DNA from: Hyphomicrobiales bacterium
Lineage (GTDB): Bacteria > Pseudomonadota > Alphaproteobacteria > Rhizobiales > Devosiaceae
Direction of reading: 5' to 3'
Length of the DNA: 64,000 nt
Assembly (NCBI GenBank): GCA_004144345.1
Contig: SEEL01000018.1
Span: 1-64,000, forward strand
The notes under the pieces are model-generated. The model searched no databases and was not told the origin of the DNA. It saw nothing but the letters and a program-made list of their open reading frames with translations. The position numbers were made by a program, and so were the translations under genes. Of this stretch, positions 34,528 to 44,060 are shown piece by piece. Position 1 is the stretch's first letter; each line of letters opens with the position of its first letter.

Positions 34528-34552
34528 CAAAACCTGAATCGCGATTCTACGC

Positions 34553-35857
34553 TTACAGCACGTAGCGGCTGAGATCCGTGTCGCCGGCCAGTTTGCCGAT
34601 GCGCTCCTCGACATAGGCGCGGTCGACAGTGATGACCTCGCCCTTCTTTTCCGGCGCGTCGAACGAGATGTCCTCGACCAGCCGCTCCATGATGGTCTGG
34701 AGGCGGCGGGCGCCGATGTTCTCGACCGTCGAGTTCACCTTCACCGCCGCATCGGCAATCGCCTCGATGCCGTCGGGCTGGAAGCTGAGCGTCAGCCCCT
34801 CGGTGCCCATCAGCGCCACATACTGCTTGATCAGCGACGCGTCGGTGTCCTTGAGGATGCCGACCAGATCGTCCTTGCTCAGCGCCGAGAGCTCGACGCG
34901 GATCGGCAGACGGCCCTGCAGTTCCGGCAGCAGATCGCTGGGCTTCGACACATGGAACGCGCCCGACGCGATGAACAGGATGTGGTCGGTCTTCACCGGG
35001 CCGTACTTCGTCGACACGGTCGTGCCTTCGATCAGCGGCAGCAGATCGCGCTGCACGCCTTCGCGGCTCGGGCCGGAATAGCCGCGGTCACCACCGGCAA
35101 CCTTGTCGATCTCGTCGATGAACACGATGCCGTGGTTCTCGGTCAGCTCCACCGCTTCGCGCGTCAGCTGGTCCTGGTCGAGCAGCTTGTCGGCCTCGTC
35201 GGCCATCAGCAGCGCGTGGCTCTCCTTGACCTTCACCTTGCGCTTGGCGGTCTTGCCGCCCATCGCTTTCGAGATCATGTCCTGGATGTTGATGACATTG
35301 GGCTGGCCCGGAATGTCGAACATGCCGTTCTGCGGCCCGCTCGACCCGGTCACCTCGACCTCGATCTCCTTGTCGTCCAGTTCGCCCGCGCGCAGCTTCT
35401 TGCGGAACGAGTCGCGCGTGGCCGAACCGGCGCTGGCGCCGACCAGCGCATCGAGCACGCGCTCCTCGGCCTTCTCATGCGCCTGCTGCTTCACGTCATC
35501 GCGGCGAATGTCGCGCAGGACTGAAATGCCGTTCTCGACGAGGTCGCGGATCATCTGCTCGACGTCGCGGCCGACATAGCCGACTTCGGTGAACTTGGTC
35601 GCTTCGACCTTGATGAACGGCGCCTGGGCGAGCTTGGCAAGCCGGCGCGAAATCTCAGTCTTGCCGACGCCGGTCGGCCCGATCATCAAGATGTTCTTGG
35701 GGGTCACTTCGGCGCGCAGTTCCACCGGCAGCTGCTGGCGGCGCCAGCGGTTGCGCAGCGCCACGGCCACGGCGCGCTTGGCGTCCTTCTGGCCGATGAT
35801 GTAGCGGTCGAGTTCGGCGACGATCTCGCGCGGCGAAAGTTTGGTCGGGTCTGCCAT
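34553..35857 (-). CDS. hslU: ATP-dependent protease ATPase subunit HslU
   Basis: AAA+ unfoldase that feeds HslV. From ATG 35857 (AAGGA seven bases before) it is 434 residues and starts [20 protein letters not shown], the family norm. The track frame has 28 more codons starting right after the hslV stop, but these are Ser/Gln-rich and unconserved. Walker [10 protein letters not shown], Walker [10 protein letters not shown], and the C-terminal tail ending DLSRYVL, which activates HslV. Confidence 0.95.
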   Translation of the reverse strand: MADPTKLSPREIVAELDRYIIGQKDAKRAVAVALRNRWRRQQLPVELRAEVTPKNILMIGPTGVGKTEISRRLAKLAQAPFIKVEATKFTEVGYVGRDVEQMIRDLVENGISVLRDIRRDDVKQQAHEKAEERVLDALVGASAGSATRDSFRKKLRAGELDDKEIEVEVTGSSGPQNGMFDIPGQPNVINIQDMISKAMGGKTAKRKVKVKESHALLMADEADKLLDQDQLTREAVELTENHGIVFIDEIDKVAGGDRGYSGPSREGVQRDLLPLIEGTTVSTKYGPVKTDHILFIASGAFHVSKPSDLLPELQGRLPIRVELSALSKDDLVGILKDTDASLIKQYVALMGTEGLTLSFQPDGIEAIADAAVKVNSTVENIGARRLQTIMERLVEDISFDAPEKKGEVITVDRAYVEERIGKLAGDTDLSRYVL

Positions 35858-35942
35858 TGCTTTGTCCTTCGTGACGCCTTCGCCCGGAAGCGCGTCGTCC
35901 TGCCCGCTGCTGCCAGCCTGGCTGTTCGGTTCGTTGAGCATC

Positions 35943-36500
35943 TTAGGTCTCGATCTTCTCGAGCGTCACGCTTTCATTGGTGTAGATGCAGATCTCGGCG
36001 GCGATCTTCATGGCCTTGCGGGCAATGTCCTCGGCGTCGAAATCGGTGTTCTCGGCCAGCGCCAGCGCGGCGCTCTGCGCATAATTGCCGCCCGAGCCGA
36101 TGGCGATCACGCCCTTGTCCGGCGTCAGCACGTCGCCATTGCCGGTAATGACCAGCGTCACCTCCTTGTCGGCGACGATCATCATCGCCTCGAGGTGGCG
36201 CAGATAGCGGTCGCCGCGCCAGTCCTTGGCGAGTTCGACGGCGGCGCGCATCAGCTGGTCGGGATATTGCTCGAGCTTCTTTTCCAGCCGCTCGAACAGC
36301 GTGAACGCGTCGGCGGTCGATCCGGCAAAGCCGCCGATCACCTTGTCGCCCACCAGCCGGCGCACCTTGCGGGCATTGTGCTTCATCACCGTGTTGCCGA
36401 CGGAAACCTGTCCGTCGCCGGCGATCACCACCTTGTTGCCCTTGCGGACCGACACGATCGTCGTGCCGTGCCAGCCCGGAAATTCGTTGTCCTTCGACAT
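35943..36500 (-). CDS. hslV: ATP-dependent protease peptidase subunit HslV
   Basis: Proteasome-like peptidase of 185 residues. Processing before T13 (in [14 protein letters not shown]) frees the N-terminal threonine nucleophile; [13 protein letters not shown] and [14 protein letters not shown] are conserved. It is first in the operon with hslU and divergent from hisB, 138 bases away. A heat-shock promoter was looked for but none was convincing. Confidence 0.96.
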   Translation of the reverse strand: MSKDNEFPGWHGTTIVSVRKGNKVVIAGDGQVSVGNTVMKHNARKVRRLVGDKVIGGFAGSTADAFTLFERLEKKLEQYPDQLMRAAVELAKDWRGDRYLRHLEAMMIVADKEVTLVITGNGDVLTPDKGVIAIGSGGNYAQSAALALAENTDFDAEDIARKAMKIAAEICIYTNESVTLEKIET

Positions 36501-36638
36501 TCAAGACTCCAAAAGGATTTCACCGTATTTAGGGGCAGGAACGGCGAATGCAATATCGGCATCTGCCGATGAAATGCCGCCCAGCGGTTGGCCGGACGCG
36601 CCATCGTCGGAGCGTTTGGACTGAGCAAAGAGACAATC

Positions 36639-37232
36639 ATGCGTACTGCCAAGATCGATCGCAAAACCAACGAGACCGACATTTCCGTGTCGATTAACCT
36701 CGATGGTACGGGCGTTTACGACATCGAGACCGGCATCGGCTTTCTCGACCACATGCTCGACCAGCTGTCCAAGCACTCGCTGATCGATATCAAGATCCGC
36801 GCCAAGGGCGACCTTCATATCGACTTCCACCACACGGCCGAGGATGTCGGCATCGCGCTCGGCGAAGCGGTCAAGCGCGCCCTCGGCGACAAGAAGGGCA
36901 TCCGCCGTTACGCCTCATCGGATCTGGTGATGGACGAAGCGCTCACCCGCGTCGCGCTCGACGTGTCGGGCCGGCCTTTCCTCGTCTGGAAGGTCGAGTT
37001 CAGCCGCGACAAGGTCGGCGACATGGATACCGAGCTGTTCCGCGAGTGGTTCCAGGCCTTTGCCATGAATGCCGGCATCACGCTCCATGTCGAAACGCCC
37101 TATGGCGACAACAACCACCATATCGCCGAATCCGCCTTCAAGGCGCTGGCCCGGGCCCTGCGCGACGCGGTCGAGATCGATCCGCGCGCCAAGGACAAGA
37201 TTCCCTCGACCAAGGGCACCCTGTCGGCGTGA
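36639..37232 (+). CDS. hisB: Imidazoleglycerol-phosphate dehydratase
   Basis: Sixth step of histidine synthesis, Mn-dependent. The 197-residue single-function form starts at ATG 36639 (AGAG before it). Metal motifs [30 protein letters not shown] and [16 protein letters not shown] are intact. In many relatives hisH, hisA and hisF follow hisB; here a zinc GFA-type gene overlaps its stop by four bases (GTGA) instead. Confidence 0.95.
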   Translation: MRTAKIDRKTNETDISVSINLDGTGVYDIETGIGFLDHMLDQLSKHSLIDIKIRAKGDLHIDFHHTAEDVGIALGEAVKRALGDKKGIRRYASSDLVMDEALTRVALDVSGRPFLVWKVEFSRDKVGDMDTELFREWFQAFAMNAGITLHVETPYGDNNHHIAESAFKALARALRDAVEIDPRAKDKIPSTKGTLSA

Positions 37233-37759
37233 CCGACCGGCTGAGCTGCAGCTGCGGGAAACTGACGCTTGAGGTCGAGGGCCCCTCGATCATCAATGCC
37301 GAATGCTGCTGCAATTCCTGCCGCACCGCCGGCGACCGCTTCGAGACCCTGCCCGGCGTGCCGATCTTCCGCACGCCGCAGCGCACCACCCCCTATGTGC
37401 TGCAGCGCAAGGACCGGGTGCGCTTCACCTCAGGCACCGAGCATCTCGCCGAATACCGGCTGACCGGCAAATCGCCCACCCGCCGGGTCGTCGCGACCTG
37501 CTGCAACACGCCGGTCTTCACCGAATTTCAGGCCGGCCATTGGCTCAGCCTCTATGCCAGCCTCTGGCCGGCCGCCTCCCGCCCGAAGATGCAGCTTCGC
37601 ACCATGGTGGCCGATCTGCCCGATCCCGGTGTGCTGCCGCCGGATCTCCCCAATGCCAAGGGCCAGACCGGCAACTTCATGCTGAAGCTCCTCGGCGCCT
37701 GGATCGCCATGGGTTTCCGGGTACCCAAGCTCGACGTGCCGGGAAAACTCGCGCTCTGA
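37229..37759 (+). CDS. GFA-like zinc-binding protein
   Basis: Protein of 176 residues with the cysteine pattern of the GFA/Mss4-like fold: [23 protein letters not shown] and ATCCNTPVF. Members include glutathione-dependent formaldehyde-activating enzyme, but this longer variant with a distinct C-terminal half has no established reaction. GTG 37229 overlaps the hisB stop, so it is translated with hisB. Confidence 0.7.
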   Translation: MTDRLSCSCGKLTLEVEGPSIINAECCCNSCRTAGDRFETLPGVPIFRTPQRTTPYVLQRKDRVRFTSGTEHLAEYRLTGKSPTRRVVATCCNTPVFTEFQAGHWLSLYASLWPAASRPKMQLRTMVADLPDPGVLPPDLPNAKGQTGNFMLKLLGAWIAMGFRVPKLDVPGKLAL

Positions 37760-37842
37760 ACTCCTAACCGGCGTTAACCATGCTGGTATTTCAATGGGTT
37801 AGCGCAAGGTTTCATTAAGCGGCCCATGTTGATTCAAATCCC

Positions 37843-38712
37843 ATGTTTGCCGCTGCCCTGCCCCGCCGTCCTTCCCTGCTGTGGAAGGCCATCGCCGCTG
37901 TCGCCGTCCTCTGTGCGCTGTCCGCCTGCGCCCGGGGCCCGTCCGATTTTCAGAGCGATCGTAATGTCAGCAAGGTCGGCGCGCCGATCCATGGCGACAA
38001 TCGTCCGCATCCCGGCGTCAACCGCGCCCGCGCCTTGCCGATCCAGGGCATCGACGTCGCCCGCTACCAGGGTGTCATCGATTTTGACGCCGTGCGCCGC
38101 GAGGGCATCCGCTTCGTCTATATGAAGGGCACCGAGGGCAAGGACTACATCGACCCCGTGTTCAAGACCAACTGGGCCCGCTCCCGCGCCGCCGGCATGG
38201 CCCATGGCGTCTATCATTTCATGACCTGGTGCTCGACCGCCGCCGAACAGGCGCGCTGGTTCATCAAGAACGTCCCGCAGGACCCCACCGCCTTGCCGCC
38301 GGTTCTCGATCTCGAATGGAACAACCATTCGAGCTGCAAGAACAAATTCGGCAAGGAGGACATTCTCGAAAAGGTCCGCGTCATGCTCGACGCGATGGAG
38401 CGCCACACCGGCAAGCTGCCCATCATCTACACCGACATCTCCTTCCACCGCGACATCCTTGCCGGCGAGCATTTTGACAATGCCTTCTGGCTGCGCTCCA
38501 CCGCCGCCGAACCGCATGAGCGCTACAGCAACCGCCGCTGGACCTTCTGGCAGTGGACCCAGACCGGCAGCATCCGCGGCATCAATCACGAGGTCGATCG
38601 CAACGCCTTCTATGGCGACGAGAACGACTGGACCGTGTTCCTGCTCACCGGCTGCGACCCGCGCATGGTCGAAAAGCTGGGCCCCGGCGGCCGCTGCCGC
38701 CTGGTGAAATAG
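37843..38712 (+). CDS. GH25 muramidase-like lipoprotein
   Basis: Protein of 289 residues with lipobox LSAC (C29), so an outer-membrane or periplasmic lipoprotein, followed by a glycoside hydrolase 25 barrel. GIDVARYQGVIDFD supplies D71, and VLDLEW supplies the catalytic pair D156/E158; KGTEGKDYIDPVF and FWQWTQTGSIRGI are family blocks. It should cut the MurNAc-GlcNAc bond of peptidoglycan. A role in cell-wall turnover rather than attack on other cells fits the lipid anchor, but this is inference. Confidence 0.88.
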   Translation: MFAAALPRRPSLLWKAIAAVAVLCALSACARGPSDFQSDRNVSKVGAPIHGDNRPHPGVNRARALPIQGIDVARYQGVIDFDAVRREGIRFVYMKGTEGKDYIDPVFKTNWARSRAAGMAHGVYHFMTWCSTAAEQARWFIKNVPQDPTALPPVLDLEWNNHSSCKNKFGKEDILEKVRVMLDAMERHTGKLPIIYTDISFHRDILAGEHFDNAFWLRSTAAEPHERYSNRRWTFWQWTQTGSIRGINHEVDRNAFYGDENDWTVFLLTGCDPRMVEKLGPGGRCRLVK

Positions 38713-38807
38713 CGCTCCACTCCCTTGAATGACCGCACTTGCGGGCCTAGCTTCAGCGTTGTGATTTGCCGGGCGCCGGGCCCGGCCCCATCAGGGGAGA
38801 TGAGAAC

Positions 38808-38927
38808 ATGGCAAAAGGTCAGATGCGCTCCAACAAGGAAGCGAAGAAGCCCAAGAAGGAAAAGCCAAAAGTGCTCGCCACCGCCGGGATGACGCCCGTC
38901 GTGTCGAACGCCGGCAAGAAGAAATAA
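38808..38927 (+). CDS. Small basic protein, 39 residues
   Basis: Too short for the ORF track. ATG 38808 has GGGGAG nine bases upstream and the frame ends at TAA 38927: MAKGQMRSNKEAKKPKKEKP, then a Gly/Val/Thr-rich tail ending GKKK. About 11 lysines in 39 residues. A good intrinsic terminator follows, so it is its own transcription unit. I recall similar MAKGQxRSNKExRKPKK proteins in alphaproteobacteria with no known function; nucleic-acid binding is a guess. Confidence 0.75.
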   Translation: MAKGQMRSNKEAKKPKKEKPKVLATAGMTPVVSNAGKKK

Positions 38928-38951
38928 CAGCTTCCGGCTGCATGAAATTCG

Positions 38952-38979
38952 GGCCGCTCCCCACGGGGCGGCCTTTTTA
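38952..38979 (+). terminator. Intrinsic terminator of the 39-residue gene
   Basis: GGCCGCTCC-CCAC-GGGGCGGCC (one G-U pair) followed by TTTTTAT. Confidence 0.85.
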
Positions 38980-38996
38980 TTTGGGTGAATTGGCGG

Positions 38997-39632
38997 CTAC
39001 GCGCCGAGAATGCCCGAGGTCTTGATCCCGTCGATCAGGAACTGGATGGCGAGCGCCGCGAGCAGCACGCCGACGACCCGGCTCACCACCGCAAGGCCGG
39101 TGATGCCGAGCAGCCGCTGGATCGGGATCGCCACCAGCATGGCCGCGTAGCAGACGAGGAGGATCGTCAGCATCGCGGCGATCACCAGCACCCAGCCCAC
39201 GCTGAAGGCGCCTTCGGCCGTCGACAGCAGGATCACCGCGCTGATGGCACCGGGCCCGGCGATCAAGGGCGTCGCCAGCGGGAACACCGAAATGTCGGGC
39301 CGCGTCTTGGCCTCGTTCTCTTCCTCGGGTGTCGTGCCGGTACCGCCCGAATGGCGCGCGAACACCATGTCGATCGAGATCAACAGCAGCAGCACGCCGC
39401 CCGCAATCCGCAACGCCGGAATGGTGATGCCGAACAGCTTCAGCAGCGGCTCCCCGAACACCGCGAAGAAGACCAGGATCCCCGTCGCGATCAGCGTGCC
39501 ACGCAGCGCCATCACGCGCCGCTCCTTGGTCGTCATCTTCTCCGTCAGCGCGGCAAACACCAGCACCAGATCGGCCGGGCCGATCGTGGCAAAGAAGGTC
39601 GACAGCGCGAGGAGGAAGGTGTCGAGACGCAT
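38997..39632 (-). CDS. MarC family membrane protein
   Basis: Integral membrane protein of 211 residues with six predicted helices. Family blocks: LLALSTFFATIGPADLVLVFAAL, RIAGGVLLLLISIDMVFA and ISVFPLATPLIAGPGAISAVILL. MarC proteins were once thought to export drugs; their substrate is still unknown. Minus strand, its own unit. Confidence 0.88.
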   Translation of the reverse strand: MRLDTFLLALSTFFATIGPADLVLVFAALTEKMTTKERRVMALRGTLIATGILVFFAVFGEPLLKLFGITIPALRIAGGVLLLLISIDMVFARHSGGTGTTPEEENEAKTRPDISVFPLATPLIAGPGAISAVILLSTAEGAFSVGWVLVIAAMLTILLVCYAAMLVAIPIQRLLGITGLAVVSRVVGVLLAALAIQFLIDGIKTSGILGA

Positions 39633-39677
39633 CGCCGGACAATGGCTGAATTTTCAGCGCCGCGAAAGGCGCTTCGC

Positions 39678-40526
39678 TCAGGGCACCCGAGCCGTCGCGA
39701 TGTGGACGCCCGGCGCCATCGGCCGGCCGGCATTGGGCCCGGTGAAATAGGGCCGGGCCATCGCCTCCGGCCCGTCATCCTGCACATCGACAAAGCCGCG
39801 GCGGGTGAGGAAGCCCTCGATATCGCCGGCGTCGATGCCAAAGGTGGTCTTCTCGCCCATCAGCGCGGTGAAGAAGCGGATGGTCGCTCCGCCGCCCTGG
39901 CTGACCTCGCGATTGTCGTAATAGTCGAACACGATCACGCTGCCCGCCGCCGCCCGATTGGCGACAAAGGCCAGCGTGTGGTCGACGCCCGCCGCCGTCA
40001 GATACATCGTCACGCCCTGCCAGACGAAGAGCGTGCGCTTGTGCGCGTCAAAGCCCTCGGCGCTCAGCCGCTCGCCCAGATCGTCATGGTCGAAATCGAC
40101 GCCGACGAAGCGCACATTTTGCGGCAGCGGATCGACCACGCCCTTCAGCGCCTCGCGCTTGTTGGCCTGGGTCAGCGGATGATCCACTTCGAACACCGGC
40201 ACATCGGTGCCGAGCCGATAGGCCCGCGTGTCATAGCCCGCCCCGAGGATGACGATCTGCCCGAGGCCATCAGCCAGTTCGCGCTGCATCAAGGCTTCGA
40301 TGGCGCGCTCGCGCACGATGGCGAAATTCATCATCGGCTCGACGCCGATCAGCCGCGAAATGCCGAGCGCATTCACCAGCCGCATGCCCTGCACCGACAG
40401 CGGATTGCAGAAGCGGTGCGCATAGGGATCGGACGCCACGCGCTGGCTCGCCGGCCGCGTCATCTCGATCGCCCGCACCAGGGCGACGCCCCTCGCCGTG
40501 CTGATCGTTTTCTTTGAATTGTGCAT
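39678..40526 (-). CDS. Class I SAM methyltransferase, LCM/PPM1-like
   Basis: Protein of 282 residues of the leucine carboxyl methyltransferase-like group: TARGVALVRAIEMTRPASQRVASDPYAHRF at the start, SAM loop VILGAGYDTRAYRL, FEVDHPLTQANKR and WQGVTMYLTAAGVDHTL. Bacterial members methylate O- or C-sites of small molecules or polyketides; the substrate here is unknown. It starts four bases after gshB and is probably expressed with it. Confidence 0.85.
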   Translation of the reverse strand: MHNSKKTISTARGVALVRAIEMTRPASQRVASDPYAHRFCNPLSVQGMRLVNALGISRLIGVEPMMNFAIVRERAIEALMQRELADGLGQIVILGAGYDTRAYRLGTDVPVFEVDHPLTQANKREALKGVVDPLPQNVRFVGVDFDHDDLGERLSAEGFDAHKRTLFVWQGVTMYLTAAGVDHTLAFVANRAAAGSVIVFDYYDNREVSQGGGATIRFFTALMGEKTTFGIDAGDIEGFLTRRGFVDVQDDGPEAMARPYFTGPNAGRPMAPGVHIATARVP

Positions 40527-40530
40527 GGCG

Positions 40531-41472
40531 CTAGGCCCGGCGGCGTTCGATCGCGTCCCAGATCATCGGGGCGACATCGGGTCCGCCAAAACGCTTGATC
40601 TCACGAATGCCCGTCGGCGAGGTCACGTTGATCTCGGTGAGATAGCCGCCGATCACGTCGATGCCAACAAAGATCATGTCGCGCGCCTTCAGCGCCGGCG
40701 CGATGCGCGCGCAGATTTCGCGCTCACGCTCGGTCAGTTCGCTGAGCTCCGGCCGTCCGCCCACATGCATGTTGGAGCGCGCCTCGCCCTCCGACGGAAT
40801 GCGATTGAGGCCGGCCACCGGCTCGCCATCGATGATGATGATGCGCTTGTCGCCCTTGCGCACTTCGGGGAGATAGCGCTGCACCATGAAGGGCTCGCGG
40901 AATGCCTGCTCGAACAGTTCGAGCAGCGACACGAGATTGTGGCTGCCCTCTTCGATGAAGAACACGCCCGCCCCGCCATTGCCGTAGAGCGGCTTGACGA
41001 TGATGTTGCCATGCTCGCGGCGGAACGCCTGGATCTGCTCGCGGTCGCGCGTGATCAGCGTCGGCGGCATCAGATCGGGGAATTCGGTGACGAGGATTTT
41101 CTCGGGCGCATTGCGCACATGGCCCGGCGGGTTCACCACGAAGGTCTTGGGATGAATACGCTCCAGCATGTGGCTGATGGTGATGTAGTTCATGTCGAAG
41201 GGCGGGTCCTGCCGCATCAACACCACGTCGTAAGTCGACAGGTCGCGCCGCGCCGTCTCGCCCAGCGCAAAATGCTCGCCTTTCGGCTTGTCGAACACCT
41301 CGACCGGCTGCACCGATGCCGTCAGCACATTGTCGCGCAGCCCCAGCGAGCCGACCGTGTAGTAATCGAGCTTATGCCCGCGCGCCTGCGCCTCGAGCAT
41401 CATCGCAAACGTCGAATCCCCCGCGGGATTGATCGAAGCGATCGGGTCCATCTGCACGGCGACTTTAAGCAT
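40531..41472 (-). CDS. gshB: Glutathione synthetase
   Basis: ATP-grasp ligase joining gamma-Glu-Cys and Gly. From ATG 41472 the protein is 313 residues and starts [22 protein letters not shown]. Further blocks: [28 protein letters not shown] and [21 protein letters not shown]. The extra N-terminal part of the track frame is a shadow. Relatives usually keep it near rsmI-yraN, as here, though a nuclease-fold gene is inserted between. Confidence 0.96.
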   Translation of the reverse strand: MLKVAVQMDPIASINPAGDSTFAMMLEAQARGHKLDYYTVGSLGLRDNVLTASVQPVEVFDKPKGEHFALGETARRDLSTYDVVLMRQDPPFDMNYITISHMLERIHPKTFVVNPPGHVRNAPEKILVTEFPDLMPPTLITRDREQIQAFRREHGNIIVKPLYGNGGAGVFFIEEGSHNLVSLLELFEQAFREPFMVQRYLPEVRKGDKRIIIIDGEPVAGLNRIPSEGEARSNMHVGGRPELSELTEREREICARIAPALKARDMIFVGIDVIGGYLTEINVTSPTGIREIKRFGGPDVAPMIWDAIERRRA

Positions 41473-41546
41473 CGGGTCAGTCCAGTTCAGGGTATTGCTG
41501 GAACGATCTGACGCGGTGGGCCGCCCGGTGCAAGGAAATTCGCCCG

Positions 41547-42635
41547 CTACGGGTCGGGCGTCTCCAGCGCCTTGCGCATCGGGTTCCAGTCGAACTTGGC
41601 GCGCACCTGCCCGTGGTCGCTGGCCCCCATCGCCGTCCGGTCCTCGGCCGATTCGAGCGCCAGATGGTCGTTGAGCACCACCGTTTCGTTGAATGACCAT
41701 TTGCGCGAGATGGCGTGGTCATAGAACGCGTCCGACACGAGGATATGGTCGAGGCTCTCCATGTTCTGCTGGAAGATGTGGGTGAAATAGACGTCGCGGA
41801 ACGAGCGCAGCTGCTGCAGCTTCTCCACCGAATAGAGCCCGGCATCGGATTTCGAGCCGGCCTTGCTCGCCTCGATGAAGCGGTATCCGGGCTGCCCGGT
41901 CAGCAATTCCGTCGAGGTCGCGAGCGTCCCGTCATTGAGGTCGCCGATCACCACCACCGGCTTCTCATTGCCCTTCATGTCGTCATTGAGGATGGCCCGC
42001 AGCGCCCCTGCCTCGACGATGCGCCGCACATGCGACACCACCGATTGCGCGATGCTCGGATAGGCCTCCAGCACCGCCGCTTTGGGCGGCTTGAACGACA
42101 GCGTCGCCGGCCCCTTCGATTTGAGATGCGCCACATAGATCGTGATCGGCGGCGGCTTGGGCTTGCTGCCCTTGGGCTGGATGGTCACCCGCAGCGGTGG
42201 CCGCGAGAATTTGCGGATCGTCACCGTCACCGTTTCCTTGGCGTCGCGCCGCTCCCGCAAATCGACGAAGCGCGCGTTCTCGGGAAATTCCTCGATCCAG
42301 AGCGGCTCGCCGGTGAGCAGCCCCTTGCGCGCCGCCAGCGCCACCTGGATGCCCGGCGACGGGGGCTTGCGCGCCACGATGTCATATTCGTCGTCGAGCT
42401 TGGCCGCCTTGAAGCAGGCGAGCAGCGCCTTGGGATCCCAGCATTCCTGGAAGCCGATCACATCGGCATCGAGCGTCTGCAATTGCCGGGCGATCCAGGC
42501 GACCTTCACCTTGTAATCGTCCGCCGACCAGCCAGTCTCGTTGTCGTAGATCGGCTGTCCGGGAAGGTTCAGATTGTAGAGGTTGAACGTCGCGAAACTA
42601 ATGTCACGAGAATTGGGCACGACACGTCTCCCCAT
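41547..42635 (-). CDS. Endonuclease/exonuclease/phosphatase family protein
   Basis: Protein of 362 residues with the EEP fold: [12 protein letters not shown] (Asn), [12 protein letters not shown] (Glu), [10 protein letters not shown] (Asp, Asn) and GASDHGQV (Asp-His). It lacks a signal peptide, so it is likely cytosolic. The fold cuts DNA, phosphoinositides or nucleotides; which one cannot be told. It lies between gshB and yraN on the same strand. Confidence 0.85.
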   Translation of the reverse strand: MGRRVVPNSRDISFATFNLYNLNLPGQPIYDNETGWSADDYKVKVAWIARQLQTLDADVIGFQECWDPKALLACFKAAKLDDEYDIVARKPPSPGIQVALAARKGLLTGEPLWIEEFPENARFVDLRERRDAKETVTVTIRKFSRPPLRVTIQPKGSKPKPPPITIYVAHLKSKGPATLSFKPPKAAVLEAYPSIAQSVVSHVRRIVEAGALRAILNDDMKGNEKPVVVIGDLNDGTLATSTELLTGQPGYRFIEASKAGSKSDAGLYSVEKLQQLRSFRDVYFTHIFQQNMESLDHILVSDAFYDHAISRKWSFNETVVLNDHLALESAEDRTAMGASDHGQVRAKFDWNPMRKALETPDP

Positions 42636-42706
42636 GGGATGTGTAAATGCCTCGCCATCCTGAACCTCTGCCGCGACAATTCAAATCCCGGCCGCGCTCT
42701 TTTGCA

Positions 42707-43114
42707 CTAGATCAAGCCGGTCCCGTCAAACGCATTGGTGATGTGGCGCGGCGGCGCGAAGGGCGCAAGGAAAATCACGTCGAAGCGCAGCTCGCCATCG
42801 GCGCGCTTGGGTTCGCGGATCAGCCAATATTGCGCGGCGCGCACGATGCGCTTGCGGTTCACCGCCTCGAGCGCCTCGAACTCCTGAGGTGAAAAGCTGC
42901 GCGATTTCACTTCGACGAACACGGTGAGCTTGCCCCGCGCCGCGATCAGGTCGATCTCGCCCACCGGCGTTTTTACGCGGCTGGCGAGGATGCGGTAGAA
43001 TTTGAGCCTGAGCAGCAGCGCCGCCCAGAACTCGCCGCGGCGCCCCGCGCTTTCGGCGAAGCGCCGGAAGGCGCTCGGCTTACGCTTCGGCTTTGAGGGC
43101 GAGCGCGGCATCAT
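42707..43114 (-). CDS. YraN/UPF0102 family nuclease-like protein
   Basis: Protein of 135 residues with the Holliday-junction-resolvase-like core AGRRGEFWAALLLRLKFYRILASR, VGEIDLIAARGKLTVFVEVKSR (PD-(D/E)xK-type acidic residues) and AAQYWL. ATG 43114 has AAGGA five bases before and overlaps the end of rsmI by 35 bases; that is the usual rsmI-yraN pair. Function unknown. Confidence 0.88.
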   Translation of the reverse strand: MMPRSPSKPKRKPSAFRRFAESAGRRGEFWAALLLRLKFYRILASRVKTPVGEIDLIAARGKLTVFVEVKSRSFSPQEFEALEAVNRKRIVRAAQYWLIREPKRADGELRFDVIFLAPFAPPRHITNAFDGTGLI

Positions 43115-43958
43115 AGACGTCCTTGCGCTTGAGGCTGAACCGCGCCGCGATTTCGTCCACCGCCGCTCGCAGCGGCTGGTCGACCATCGCCTCGGCCAGG
43201 GCCGTTCGCCACTCATCGGGGTCGGCGACCACATCGCCCGCCCCCGCCACGAGGATCACCGCTTCCCCCTTTTCGGCCTCGCCGAACTGCCCCGCCAACT
43301 CGCCCAGCGGTGCGCGGAACACCCGCTCGAATTTCTTGGTCAGTTCCAGCGCCACCACGCCCAGCCGGTCGGCCCCGAAAATCTCGGCCATCGCGCCAAG
43401 GCTGTCCCCCAGCCGCCGCGGCGATTCGTAGAACACCAGCGTCTCGCGCCGGTCGCGGAGCGCGGCGAGTGCCGTCTTGCGCCCCTCTGCCTTGGGCGGC
43501 AGGAAGCCGAGGAAGCTGAACGCATCGGTCGGCAGCCCCGCCACCGCCAGCGCCGCCAGCAGCGCGCTGGCCCCCGGCGCCGCGAACACCGGCAGTCCGG
43601 CCTCGCGCACCGCCCGCACCAGCGGAAAGCCCGGATCGCTCAGGAGCGGCGTCCCCGCGTCCGAAATCAGCGCCACCCGGCCGCCACGGCGCAGATCCTC
43701 GATGATCGTCTCGATCAGCGCCCGCTCATTGTGCTCGTGCAGCGCCTTGCGCGGCGTGGCGAAGCCGAAATGCTCGCTGAGCTTCCCCGAGGTGCGCGTG
43801 TCCTCGCAATAGATCACGTCGGCCGCCGCCAGCGTTTCGAGCCCGCGGATCGTCATGTCGCGCAGATTGCCGATCGGCGTCGCCACCACATGGAGCCCCG
43901 GCGCCAATTCGGGCGCTTCAAACCCCGTGCCTGCGATGAAGTAGCGTCGCTCGCGCAT
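43080..43958 (-). CDS. rsmI: 16S rRNA (cytidine-2'-O)-methyltransferase RsmI
   Basis: SAM-dependent enzyme that 2'-O-methylates C1402 of 16S rRNA. Tetrapyrrole-methylase fold: HVVATPIGNLRDMTIR, YCEDTRTSGKLSEHFG, LISDAGTPLLSDPGF and VFYESPRRL. The start is taken at ATG 43958 (292 residues); a TTG five codons upstream has AAGGA too close to it. Divergent from the LpoA-like lipoprotein gene. Confidence 0.95.
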   Translation of the reverse strand: MRERRYFIAGTGFEAPELAPGLHVVATPIGNLRDMTIRGLETLAAADVIYCEDTRTSGKLSEHFGFATPRKALHEHNERALIETIIEDLRRGGRVALISDAGTPLLSDPGFPLVRAVREAGLPVFAAPGASALLAALAVAGLPTDAFSFLGFLPPKAEGRKTALAALRDRRETLVFYESPRRLGDSLGAMAEIFGADRLGVVALELTKKFERVFRAPLGELAGQFGEAEKGEAVILVAGAGDVVADPDEWRTALAEAMVDQPLRAAVDEIAARFSLKRKDVYDAALALKAEA

Positions 43959-44060
43959 TTGCCGCCCTAACAAGTCCTTAATGCCAGCTTTAAGGACGCC
44001 CCTCCGTTTTGTATAGGACGGGAAGCCGGCAACGCGCCGGGCGCATGCGAGGGGTTTGGC

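Noticed and set aside
37764-37777. CTAACCGGCGTTAACC upstream of the GH25 gene as a CtrA box
   Set aside because: Spacing between half-sites is six, not seven, and the left half is CTAA.
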